A DNA stretch of 64,000 bases from assembly GCA_902788805.1 (NCBI GenBank), contig CADALO010000014.1, positions 1-64,000 on the forward strand, read 5' to 3'. Under the pieces are notes generated by a model. The model saw nothing but the letters and a program-made list of their open reading frames with translations, did not search any database and was not told the origin of the DNA. This document shows positions 9,240-16,180 of the stretch, in pieces (positions within the stretch are counted from its first letter, which is position 1; every line of letters starts with the position of its first letter). The translations under genes and the position numbers were made by a program. This DNA is from an uncultured Bacteroidota bacterium. Lineage in GTDB: Bacteria > Bacteroidota > Bacteroidia > Bacteroidales > P3.

Positions 9240-10655
9240 ATGTCTATCGGAAAGAAACTGTCGGTCAGCATAACGGTGATATTCGGTCTGTTTGCTTTCT
9301 CCTTTATGGCTTTTCAGCACTATCGGGAGAAAGAGTTCAAGATAGAGTGCCTGAACATCCAACTTCAGGACTGCAACCTGCGTATAAGTGAATCTCTCAG
9401 CAGCGGCGACAGCATCACAGACAGCCTTGTCGAGAGTTATGTTTTTCGGCACGAGATGGAAAATCTGCGTGTGACCATCATCGACAGCCTCGGCCGGGTG
9501 CTGTACGACAACCGTATTGAGGACTACAGCACGATGGACAATCACCTTCACCGGAAGGAAATACGCGAGGCTTTAGCCAAAGGGCAGGGGACGGACATAG
9601 AACGAACCAGCGCCACAATGGGCCAGGATTACTTCTATTCCGCCACCTATCTGCCGCAACTCGGCCTCTACGTCCGCTCCGCATTGCCCTACACTCACGA
9701 CCTGAAGGATTCCCTGCAAGCGGAGAAGAAATACCTGTGGCTCACCTTGGGTATTTTCATTGTCTTGATGTTTGTATTGTCCCGCTTTACAAGAAAAATA
9801 GGCAACAGCATCGACAAGCTGCGTACCTTCGCCGAGCGAATCGCCCTGGGCGAAAGCCTTGAAATTGAGGAACTGGCCACCTTCTCGAACGATGAACTTG
9901 GCGAAATAGCCGAACGAATCGTCAAAATATACAAGAAGCTGCAGGCCACGAAAGAAGAGCAGAACCAGCTGAAACACGAACTGACGCAGAACGCTGCCCA
10001 CGAGTTGAAGACTCCCGTGGCAAGCATTCAGGGCTATCTGGAAACGGTCTTGACGCACCCCGACATCTCCGACGAAATGCGGCAGCAGTTCCTTGTGCAA
10101 TGCTTCGGACAGGCACAGCGGCTGGCATCCATCTTACAGGATATGGCCACCCTGAACAAAATCGACGCGGCGTCGGTGGCCTACAAATTTGAAGAGGTCA
10201 ATATTTCACAGATTGTTGGGCAGATAGTTGAAGCCTCCGCTTTGCATCTGAAAGAGCATCGTATGCATTTCGACAACCAATTGCCGTCTTCGCTTATGGC
10301 CTACGGCGACGTGTCGCTTATCCATAGCATCTTCAGCAACCTCACTGACAACGCCATTTCCTATGCAGGCGATGGGGCCACAATAACCCTTACGCATTCC
10401 GATGCAGACACCCGTTGGCAGTTCACGTTCTCCGACAATGGCGTTGGAATCCCAGCAGAACATCTGCCGCGTATCTTTGAGCGATTCTACCGTGTTGATA
10501 AAGGCAGAAGCCGCAAACTCGGAGGCACAGGTCTCGGTCTCGCCATCGTGAAAAACGCCGTTCAACTGCATGGTGGAATGATAGCAGCATTTCAAAACAA
10601 GGACGGTGGAGTTCGCTTTGTTTTCACTATACGCAAATGCGTAGGTCATCCGTAA
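9240..10655 (+). CDS. phoR: Membrane sensor histidine kinase, PhoR-like
   Basis: A 471-residue kinase partnered with the preceding regulator. It has a membrane helix at residues 8-24, a periplasmic sensor region of about 140 residues and a second helix near 165-182. HAMP-like sequence follows, then the HisKA box with phospho-accepting His254 (HELKTPVASIQGYL). The N box (NLTDNAISYA), G1 (DNGVGIP), F box (FERFYRVD) and G2 (GGTGLGLAIV) complete the ATPase domain. It probably senses phosphate limitation and phosphorylates the regulator at Asp56. No PAS domain is seen, so it differs from E. coli PhoR in sensor design. Confidence 0.8.
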   Translation: MSIGKKLSVSITVIFGLFAFSFMAFQHYREKEFKIECLNIQLQDCNLRISESLSSGDSITDSLVESYVFRHEMENLRVTIIDSLGRVLYDNRIEDYSTMDNHLHRKEIREALAKGQGTDIERTSATMGQDYFYSATYLPQLGLYVRSALPYTHDLKDSLQAEKKYLWLTLGIFIVLMFVLSRFTRKIGNSIDKLRTFAERIALGESLEIEELATFSNDELGEIAERIVKIYKKLQATKEEQNQLKHELTQNAAHELKTPVASIQGYLETVLTHPDISDEMRQQFLVQCFGQAQRLASILQDMATLNKIDAASVAYKFEEVNISQIVGQIVEASALHLKEHRMHFDNQLPSSLMAYGDVSLIHSIFSNLTDNAISYAGDGATITLTHSDADTRWQFTFSDNGVGIPAEHLPRIFERFYRVDKGRSRKLGGTGLGLAIVKNAVQLHGGMIAAFQNKDGGVRFVFTIRKCVGHP

Positions 10656-10950
10656 TCACAGTCTCGATAACATCGGAAATTCTTTTGTATTTAAACGTCA
10701 AGCAAAAAGACTTTGCTAAAAACGTTTAAGGGGCTGCCATTTTGCCCGATGTGCAAAGCCAAATGTTTATTTGACTGATACGGTAGATAATAATAATCAC
10801 CACTTTAACCTTTTATAAATTGATTAAAAATGATAGTAGAATTACTTCTACTCGGGGTTTCTTTTGCTTGATTTAATTGTATGATTTGAAATTTTCAGAT
10901 TGACAGTTCCCGGCCCATGGCCGATATGTTTAATTTAAATTTCAAATTTT
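10656..10950. other. AT-rich intergenic region
   Basis: There is no supported gene. It contains the nested hairpin at 10693-10727, a second small hairpin (GTAGAA/TTCTAC) near 10828 followed by a T-rich run, and an AT-rich leader before the DUF4248 start. A 13-codon frame at 10829 is too short to call. Confidence 0.5.
10693..10727 (+). terminator. Hairpin after the sensor kinase gene
   Basis: Two nested stems, AAACGT/ACGTTT outside and AGCAAA/TTTGCT inside, about 40 bases after the kinase stop. There is no strong T-run, so rho-independent termination is only possible. Confidence 0.4.
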
Positions 10951-11151
10951 ATGTACAAGTTCAAACAAGACCTTGCCATGGCCTATTTCGACGGCTGTAG
11001 CAAGAAGACCGCGAGCCGCCTCCTCGCCCGCGAAATCAACCTCACCCCAGGCCTCCTCGACGCCCTCCGCCCCACCGGCTACCGCCCCGCCCAAAAACGC
11101 CTCTCCCCCCGCCAACTCCAAATACTCTTCTCCTTCCTCGGCGAACCCTGA
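10951..11151 (+). CDS. DUF4248 family small protein
   Basis: A 66-residue protein. The helix-rich start with AREINLTPGLLDALRPTGYRP and the ending LSPRQLQILFSFLGEP match DUF4248, a Bacteroidales family whose members end in a YLGEP-like motif. Relatives often sit near phage-type amidase genes, and one lies here 3.4 kb downstream. The function is unknown; its size and basic helices would suit a DNA-binding or adaptor role. Its coding strand is strongly C-rich, like the 12.4-15.6 kb cassette and unlike the pho genes, so it probably belongs with that cassette. Confidence 0.7.
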   Translation: MYKFKQDLAMAYFDGCSKKTASRLLAREINLTPGLLDALRPTGYRPAQKRLSPRQLQILFSFLGEP

Positions 11152-11179
11152 AGTAATCTCCCCAAAACATTAAAAATCC

Positions 11180-11220
11180 GAGGGCGAGACCTCCCGGCCT
11201 CGCCCTCAATTTTCATTTTT
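11180..11220. terminator. Rho-independent terminator after DUF4248
   Basis: The stem GAGGGCGAG (11180-11188) pairs with CTCGCCCTC (11199-11207), followed by AATTTTCATTTTT. It ends the rightward DUF4248 transcript and may also serve the leftward MNT/HEPN pair. Confidence 0.7.
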
Positions 11221-11236
11221 CAGCGTCTGCTTATGT

Positions 11237-11533
11237 TTATACAGCAATACCCGTCCGCATCACATCATCATATAATGGCGACGGATGGCACTCTTCCAAC
11301 AAAACAGGTTCTATCAAAGTGCTGACGCTTCGGGTAGCACGCCATAGTTTCGGTACAACAGTGAACCAATCATCCTTTAACTCGGGAATTACAACGGCCA
11401 CATCAATATCACTTTCTGGGTTTGCATAACCCTTGCTATAGGAGCCGAACATGTACACTTTCGACGTGTCAAACATGCCGGATATCGTCTGCTTATACTG
11501 TCGCACAAGGCTTAAAGCTTGCTCTTTATCCAT
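11237..11533 (-). CDS. MNT-type nucleotidyltransferase (HEPN/MNT pair)
   Basis: A 98-residue minimal nucleotidyltransferase. The catalytic pattern GSYSKGYANPESDIDV (residues about 30-45) has the Gly-Ser and the paired aspartates of the DNA polymerase beta superfamily. In characterised HEPN/MNT modules the MNT protein is the antitoxin, modifying or blocking the HEPN partner. The gene overlaps the upstream HEPN gene by 22 bases, so the two are co-translated. It ends near the DUF4248 terminator in convergent orientation. Confidence 0.85.
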   Translation of the reverse strand: MDKEQALSLVRQYKQTISGMFDTSKVYMFGSYSKGYANPESDIDVAVVIPELKDDWFTVVPKLWRATRSVSTLIEPVLLEECHPSPLYDDVMRTGIAV

Positions 11534-11904
11534 GACTGCATTTCTTTTGTTCTGTCAATAATACTGCGGCAATAGTCTGGGGTCAACCCTCGTGAAAGTG
11601 CTTCCTTATAAGAAGGATAGCGAGCTTCAATGTTCATCGGTATCATCAAATCGATGAAATGTAGTTGGTCTTCATTCATCTCTTTGGAAAGCCCACAACC
11701 CATTGCCAAGCGTTCAAGGTTATGTGTGTACGGAGGCTCAGCATCCTGTGTGGCCGTCCAATAGGCCTTGAGGACTTTTTCAATGACCTGGTGACACATA
11801 AAAGCAACATAAAGCCACCGCCCACCATTGTAAAGTGTCTCGGCAGTGTCAAGGTCATAATCAACCAAATCCAACCAATATTTAACCTTTTCTTCCTTAT
11901 TCAT
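11512..11904 (-). CDS. HEPN domain protein (HEPN/MNT pair)
   Basis: A 130-residue all-helical protein. The segment YNGGRWLYVAFMCHQVIEK followed by LKAYW and later PPYTHNLERLA is the HEPN family core. HEPN proteins are often RNases in toxin-antitoxin and defence systems. It is the first gene of a two-gene operon with the MNT protein. I do not see a clear Rx4-6H RNase motif in a conserved place, so toxicity is uncertain. This module interrupts the C-rich DUF4248/amidase region on the opposite strand. Confidence 0.82.
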   Translation of the reverse strand: MNKEEKVKYWLDLVDYDLDTAETLYNGGRWLYVAFMCHQVIEKVLKAYWTATQDAEPPYTHNLERLAMGCGLSKEMNEDQLHFIDLMIPMNIEARYPSYKEALSRGLTPDYCRSIIDRTKEMQSWIKSKL

Positions 11905-12420
11905 AACATTTCATTAACGTAACACTTTTATTTTTATTGTGTGGTGAAAATCAAAAGTTGTCTATGTGGCGTAACTTGTTCTAAAACAAAAGTTCCACCC
12001 TGGTTCGCTATTCAAGTGGGAAGCGTGGTGGAAACTGTCGGTGCAAAGATACGCACTTTTTCCATTCTAACAAAATATTTTTTTACATATTTTTCTCATT
12101 TGCTCTTATTGTCAATGCATTATCTATTATTGCCAACGGCAAAAACCTCGTCTTCCTCACCCTCAATTTCCACTTTTTCCACCCTTCATTTCCCCTTTTT
12201 GTCCCTCTTCCCCCTCCCTTTTATCGCGACAATCCCACCCCGAACACACCCGTAACGCACCCCTGACGCCCACCGGAAGCTGACAAAGCCCGATTCCGTT
12301 TTTTGCCACCCCTGTACTTTTGCGCCGTCTTTCAAGCCTAACGATAGGTGCACATGTCGCGACAGCCGAGAGGACGACTAACCGAAAGTCAAACCCTTTA
12401 AAACAGAAAGGAAAAACACA
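11905..12420. other. Intergenic region with divergent promoters
   Basis: There is no supported gene. A leftward -7 element (TATCTTTG when read leftward) lies at 12044-12051, about 140 bases before the HEPN start. A rightward one lies at 12315-12322. Bases 12150-12260 are C- and T-rich and resemble the simple-sequence composition of the cassette. TCGCGACA occurs twice, near 12225 and 12357. Confidence 0.5.
12315..12322 (+). promoter_or_regulatory. -7 element of the phage-like cassette
   Basis: TACTTTTG preceded by TTTTTTG about 14-20 bases upstream, then a 98-base leader to the DUF6266-like ATG. The leader ends with AGAAAGGAAAAACACA, which includes a purine-rich ribosome-binding stretch. Confidence 0.65.
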
Positions 12421-13305
12421 ATGGGAAAAATCTTTGGAGCAAACACCAAAATCAGTGGTAAGGTAGGCCAGCTCCTCTACCGCCAGACCCGCACGGGCAC
12501 CGTCATCAGCGAGCTACCCGTCAAGCCCGCCATCCCGCGACGCAGCGCACGACAGATGGACCGTCGCACCCAGTGGGGCAATCTCGCCGCCATCTACAAG
12601 CAGTTCGACAGCATGCTGCGCCGTGGCTATGAGAACTTGCCGCCCCAGATGTCCGTCTTCAACGCCTTCATCCAGGCCAATATCGACGTGGTCAAGGTCT
12701 ATATCACCAAGACCATCCGACTCAACGGCGGCGCCATCCTCGCACCTTATCAGATTACGCGTGGCAGCCTCCCCAGCATCAGCATGGCCAAGAACGCCTC
12801 CAACATCCTTGTAAGTGGCATCCGGCTTGGCTCCCTCGCTATCGACGCCAACACCACCATTGGCCAGTTCTCACAGGCCATCATCGACAACAACGACGCT
12901 TTCGACGAGGGCGACCAGCTCACCTTCTTCCATGGCCTCCAGACCATCGACACCGTGACGCGCACCCCTCGTGCCACCATCCGTGGCTACAAGGTCGTAC
13001 TCAACACCGCCGAGGATACAAAACTCTGGGATGTCGTGGATAGGATTGGCTTCTCTGTGACCGACAACTGCCTCGCTACCTCGCAGCAGATCACTAGCGG
13101 CGCAGCCGTCTGGGTGCATAGCCGCGAGACTGCCGACGGCGCCCTGAAGGTCAGCACCCAGCTCTTCTTCGTCGAGAACTCTGCCCTCGCCACCTATCAG
13201 GGACGCACGGCTTTCACTGCCGCCGCCAACAGCTACGGCGGCATCAACTCCGCCGCCGTCTATCTTCAGCCCGAGGTCGTCGGCATCGACCCCGTCACGC
13301 CCTGA
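12421..13305 (+). CDS. DUF6266-like protein
   Basis: A 294-residue protein of unknown function. Its start (MGKIFGANTKISGKVGQLLYRQTRTGTVI, read here in parts) has the layout of DUF6266: a short glycine-rich segment with SGKVG, then an arrangement like the second copy at 22179-22958 (SGRMGNVIGYMWRGK). The rest is predicted beta-rich with many Thr, Ala and Ser. DUF6266 genes are common in Bacteroidetes and often solitary. Here the gene leads a run ending in an amidase and spanin-like proteins, which hints at a phage-derived structural or surface role. That role is inference. Confidence 0.55.
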   Translation: MGKIFGANTKISGKVGQLLYRQTRTGTVISELPVKPAIPRRSARQMDRRTQWGNLAAIYKQFDSMLRRGYENLPPQMSVFNAFIQANIDVVKVYITKTIRLNGGAILAPYQITRGSLPSISMAKNASNILVSGIRLGSLAIDANTTIGQFSQAIIDNNDAFDEGDQLTFFHGLQTIDTVTRTPRATIRGYKVVLNTAEDTKLWDVVDRIGFSVTDNCLATSQQITSGAAVWVHSRETADGALKVSTQLFFVENSALATYQGRTAFTAAANSYGGINSAAVYLQPEVVGIDPVTP

Positions 13306-13328
13306 CTGCCCACCCTACGCTGACTGCT

Positions 13329-13358
13329 CCACGGAGGACGCGCCCTCGTCCTCCGTGG
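13329..13358. terminator. Strong hairpin after the DUF6266-like gene
   Basis: A 12-bp perfect stem, CCACGGAGGACG with CGTCCTCCGTGG, and a 6-base loop. There is no T-run. It may attenuate or process the transcript between the first and second cassette genes. Confidence 0.5.
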
Positions 13359-13478
13359 CCACCGGCTAACCCTCACCAGTAGTTAAGATGTAACAAGGGT
13401 TGTCCTGTATGGGTGGCTTCAGCCACCGCCCATTAGACCCATTAAACCCATTAGACCCATCAAAATGAACATCAACCA

Positions 13479-13823
13479 ATGGAAGACTTAGAGATTACCA
13501 CCCTGCCTGTCGCCGACCGTCGCGACCTCCCCAAGCTCCGCACCCTGGGCTATGATGACGAGGGCAACGCCGCACAAGTCCGTCTCTCCGACTTGCTGCC
13601 GCAGCAGATTCGGGCCGCCAGCATCGACTTCATGAACGGCCTTTATATCGCCCGTCAGCCTTTCGTCCCTGGCACCTCCGAGGTCTATGTCAACGGCCTC
13701 CGCTACACCCTCGGCAAGGACTACAAGGAACTGGTCAACGACAATGCCGCCGATGGCTTCGAACTCCCCGGCATCGAAAGCAGCGACGAAATCATCCTCA
13801 AAGCCATCCCATTAACCCATTAA
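13479..13823 (+). CDS. Small beta-rich protein with VNGL module (phage-like)
   Basis: A 114-residue protein with no family I can name. The C-terminal half (FVPGTSEVYVNGLRYTLGKDY, then SSDEIILKAI) resembles short beta-sandwich modules in phage tail-fibre proteins, where VFVNG, a DY turn and a terminal hydrophobic strand recur. The next gene ends with the same arrangement. The start at 13479 lies inside a short upstream frame (ATG at 13465, eight codons) that ends just past it. The gene is preceded by CCCATTAGACCCATTAAACC-type repeats and probably shares the cassette transcript. Confidence 0.5.
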   Translation: MEDLEITTLPVADRRDLPKLRTLGYDDEGNAAQVRLSDLLPQQIRAASIDFMNGLYIARQPFVPGTSEVYVNGLRYTLGKDYKELVNDNAADGFELPGIESSDEIILKAIPLTH

Positions 13824-13864
13824 CCCCATCAAACCCACTAAACCCATTAAAAAAGTAAAAGATT

Positions 13865-14443
13865 ATGCAGAAATTAAAAGTAAAACAAATCGACGGCGTA
13901 GTATCGCCTTCCGCATCCGATGATTGGTCATCTTTTACCGACCAGCTGGCCACCGCAGCCGCAACAAGTGAGAAAATCGACAATGCCGTCAGCAACGCCA
14001 TAGGCGGCGCACTCCAGTCCGTCACCGGCGGCAGCGCCGAAACCGGCAAGTATGTGTCCGCCGTCACCAAGGAAGGTACCGCCGTCAAGGTTAGCAAGAC
14101 CGCCCTGCCTGTCACTGGTGTCAACACCAGCAACACCGCCGGCACTGGCACCACCACCAAGGCCGTCGTCAGCCTCGCGCTCTCCAACGGCAAGGTCGTG
14201 GCTACCGAGAAAGAGATTGCTTTCCCCTCTGCCCCCATCCTCACCATCGACAGCGTCGACTTCACAGGCGAAGTCGCCCTCACCAAGCCGCCCTATGGCG
14301 AAAGTGCCGTCGGCGTCTTCGTCAACGGACTGATGCAGCCGCCCACCGACTACACCCTCTCCGACAACAAACTCTCCTTCAAAGACCCTTCCCACTACGC
14401 CAAAGGCGACACCGTCAACATCCTCTACCTCACCGCCGCCTAA
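13865..14443 (+). CDS. Beta-rich protein with C-terminal VNGL module (phage-like)
   Basis: A 192-residue, Thr/Ser/Val-rich protein with no signal peptide. The C-terminus (GVFVNGLMQPPTDYTLSDNK, then KGDTVNILYL) parallels the end of the preceding gene product and repeats seen in phage tail and baseplate accessory proteins. The middle (SAETGKYVSAVTKEGTAVKV) has the low-complexity, alternating pattern of fibre proteins. It is spaced 41 bases from the previous gene by CCCATTAA-type repeats. A virion-type or surface-display role is plausible; nothing catalytic is seen. Confidence 0.5.
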   Translation: MQKLKVKQIDGVVSPSASDDWSSFTDQLATAAATSEKIDNAVSNAIGGALQSVTGGSAETGKYVSAVTKEGTAVKVSKTALPVTGVNTSNTAGTGTTTKAVVSLALSNGKVVATEKEIAFPSAPILTIDSVDFTGEVALTKPPYGESAVGVFVNGLMQPPTDYTLSDNKLSFKDPSHYAKGDTVNILYLTAA

Positions 14444-14453
14444 TCCCTAACCA

Positions 14454-14488
14454 AGCAAGCCGACCGCACCGCGGGCAGTCGGCTTGCT
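14454..14488 (+). terminator. Terminator-like hairpin before the amidase gene
   Basis: AGCAAGCCGAC pairs with GTCGGCTTGCT (11 bp, 13-base loop), followed by CCCCTTTATTTT. It could separate the structural-type genes from the lysis-type genes. Confidence 0.55.
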
Positions 14489-14541
14489 CCCCTTTATTTT
14501 GCCCATTAAGCCCATTCACCCCATTTAACCCAGAAGAAAAA

Positions 14542-14955
14542 ATGCGAACAATCACCGAAATCATCATCCATTGCTCCGCCACCCGCCCCGATGCCAACTG
14601 CACCGTGGAGAGCATCCGCCGCTACCATAAAAGCCTTGGCTGGCACGACATCGGCTATCATTATGTCATCTACCCTGATGGCAGCGTCCACTCAGGCCGT
14701 CCCGTCGAGGAGGTCGGTGCCCATTGCCCAGGTCACAACGCAAACTCCATCGGCATCGCCTATGTCGGCGGCCTCGATGCCGACGGTCGCCCCGCCGACA
14801 CCCGCACCGAAGCCCAGCGCCTCGCCCTCCTCCAGCTCGTCCGCGATTTTATGGAAGAACACCCTATCACCTCCATCCACGGCCACAACGAGTTCGCCAA
14901 CCGTGCCTGCCCCTGCTTCGACGTCCAGCAATGGCTCAAAGAAAACAACTTTTAA
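14542..14955 (+). CDS. N-acetylmuramoyl-L-alanine amidase, T7-lysozyme type
   Basis: A 137-residue zinc amidase that cuts the bond between N-acetylmuramic acid and L-alanine in peptidoglycan. Visible are the first zinc histidine in IIIHCSATRP, the GYHYVIYPDGSVHSGRP strand region, the family motif CPGHNANSIGIAYVGGL and the distal ligands in HGHNEFANRACPCFDV. It is a single Amidase_2 domain without signal peptide, as in phage endolysins that need a holin. Two membrane proteins follow at once (18-base gap), making a lysis-like module. Confidence 0.9.
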   Translation: MRTITEIIIHCSATRPDANCTVESIRRYHKSLGWHDIGYHYVIYPDGSVHSGRPVEEVGAHCPGHNANSIGIAYVGGLDADGRPADTRTEAQRLALLQLVRDFMEEHPITSIHGHNEFANRACPCFDVQQWLKENNF

Positions 14956-14973
14956 CCACTCCCGTTTCAATTT

Positions 14974-15303
14974 ATGAATAACCTTTGGAACATCATCTTA
15001 TCCGCCCTAACCCTCGTCGCCGGTGGCGGCTGGCTGTTCGACCGCCGCCGCCATCGTCAGGAGATCGAAAGCCTGAAGGCCGACAACCGCCAAAAAGACA
15101 TGAACTTGTCGAAAATGTACGTCGAGGAATTCAAGGAAAATATCGCCGATCCCCTGCGGCGTGAAGTCAGGGAATTACGCACCGAAGTAAACCATTTGAG
15201 AAATGCGATACAGAAGATTAACGACTGCCCTCATAGCGACGCTTGCCCTGTTTACAGTGAGTTGCAGAAGCAGCAAGACCGTGACGCAGCAGACCCACAA
15301 TGA
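14974..15303 (+). CDS. Small membrane protein with coiled coil (holin- or i-spanin-like)
   Basis: 109 residues: an N-terminal membrane segment (about residues 5-21, IILSALTLVAGGGWLF), a basic stop-transfer patch (DRRRHRQ), then a charged heptad-rich region to about residue 80. It has no recognised domain. One N-terminal helix followed by a coiled coil is the layout of phage inner-membrane spanins (Rz type); a holin-like role is the alternative. The next gene starts inside its last third in another frame, as Rz1 does inside Rz. Confidence 0.5.
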   Translation: MNNLWNIILSALTLVAGGGWLFDRRRHRQEIESLKADNRQKDMNLSKMYVEEFKENIADPLRREVRELRTEVNHLRNAIQKINDCPHSDACPVYSELQKQQDRDAADPQ

Positions 15304-15646
15304 AACCGTCCACGACACCGTGATTGAAACCGTCACACTCACCCTCTACGACACCATTCGTGAAACCACCACTATAACAATCCAAACCAACGAGACCGGC
15401 GACACCACGCGCCTCACCACCAACCGCGACCGCGAGAAGATAATCTCTCGCGACCGCACTTCCGACCACACCCACCACCTCACCCAATCCGAAACCGACA
15501 GCACCACCAAAGAAACTACCTCCTCGCCCATTAAACCCATTAGCCCCATCAAACCCACACTCTCCATCAAACCCATCCTAATCTCCTTCCTCCTCGGCCT
15601 CCTTCTCTTCCCCCTAATCAAACTCATCCGTCGCCTCAAATGTTAG
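15203..15646 (+). CDS. Lipoprotein with C-terminal membrane anchor (u-spanin-like)
   Basis: 147 residues beginning with a lipoprotein signal (LIATLALFTVSC, cysteine near 21). A Thr-rich linker with TVHDTVIET and TITIQTNETG-type repeats follows. A C-terminal hydrophobic helix (ILISFLLGLLLFPLIKLI) and a basic tail end it. A lipidated N-terminus plus C-terminal membrane anchor is the hallmark of unimolecular spanins such as phage T1 gp11, which bridge both membranes at lysis. The gene starts 101 bases inside the previous frame. The Thr-rich linker over CCCATTA-type DNA may be repeat-derived. Function is inferred from architecture only. Confidence 0.5.
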   Translation: MRYRRLTTALIATLALFTVSCRSSKTVTQQTHNETVHDTVIETVTLTLYDTIRETTTITIQTNETGDTTRLTTNRDREKIISRDRTSDHTHHLTQSETDSTTKETTSSPIKPISPIKPTLSIKPILISFLLGLLLFPLIKLIRRLKC

Positions 15647-16086
15647 CTTCGGTTCTGTATGCTGCAATATCATTGCAGCCTTAAAAGCGGTATCGCTTGC
15701 AGCGATGATATAAAAAAGAAAAAGCCCCCAATAAGGTATCGCCTTTGGCGATGATTGATTTATGAAAAAAGCCCCCAACAAAAAAAGAGAAACCGCTGCT
15801 TGCGGCTCCGCTTGCTTACGGGCGGCTGCGCCGCCCTCCTCTCTCGCTTCTTTTCTCTCTTCCTTCGGCGGCTGCGCCGCCTCCTTTTCTTTCCTCTTTG
15901 CTTCTCCTCTCGCGCTTCTTTCGGGCGGCTGGCGCCGCCCGACCCCTTCCGCTTCTCTTCCTCTTCTCCTCGCTTCTTCGGCGGCTGCGCCGCCTCACAC
16001 TACCCCGCGCTCTCGTGGGCGGCTGGCGCCGCCCCCCTCGCCCTCTCCTCTTTCCTCTCTATCAAACAATTAACAAACCCCTAACG
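15647..16086. repeat. Palindrome-rich repeat block, copy B (inverted relative to copy A)
   Basis: No gene is supported. Bases 15658-15685 hold the small palindrome GCTGCAATATCATTGCAGC. From 15760 the sequence is the reverse complement of copy A at 495-790: AAAAAAGCCCCCAACAAAAA, then a pyrimidine-rich tract with five palindromes of the GGCGGCTGCGCCGCC type near 15820, 15866, 15923, 15979 and 16018. The flank ACTACCCCGCGCTCTCGTGG is shared. The two copies differ by small insertions and deletions. Confidence 0.75.
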
Positions 16087-16155
16087 CCGTCACATGTCAT
16101 GAACTTTTTTTCTTTTGCCATAATTGCTTAAACGTTTAAGGATTAATTATTGATT
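16087..16155 (-). pseudogene. Third copy of the PFOR leader and first codons
   Basis: Leftward, the palindrome CTTAAACGTTTAAG and a TTATGG start are followed by codons for [12 protein letters not shown] (ATG at 16121). The sequence then breaks into a run leading to the palindrome block. As at 247-398, the PFOR stump is joined to the GC-palindrome block, so the two parts appear to travel as one unit. Confidence 0.7.
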
Positions 16156-16180
16156 GTTGTTTGTGTATATCGCTGATATT

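Noticed and set aside
10951..16155. A complete prophage
   Set aside because: No integrase, terminase, portal, capsid or tail-tube gene is seen; only lysis-like and fibre-like pieces are present.
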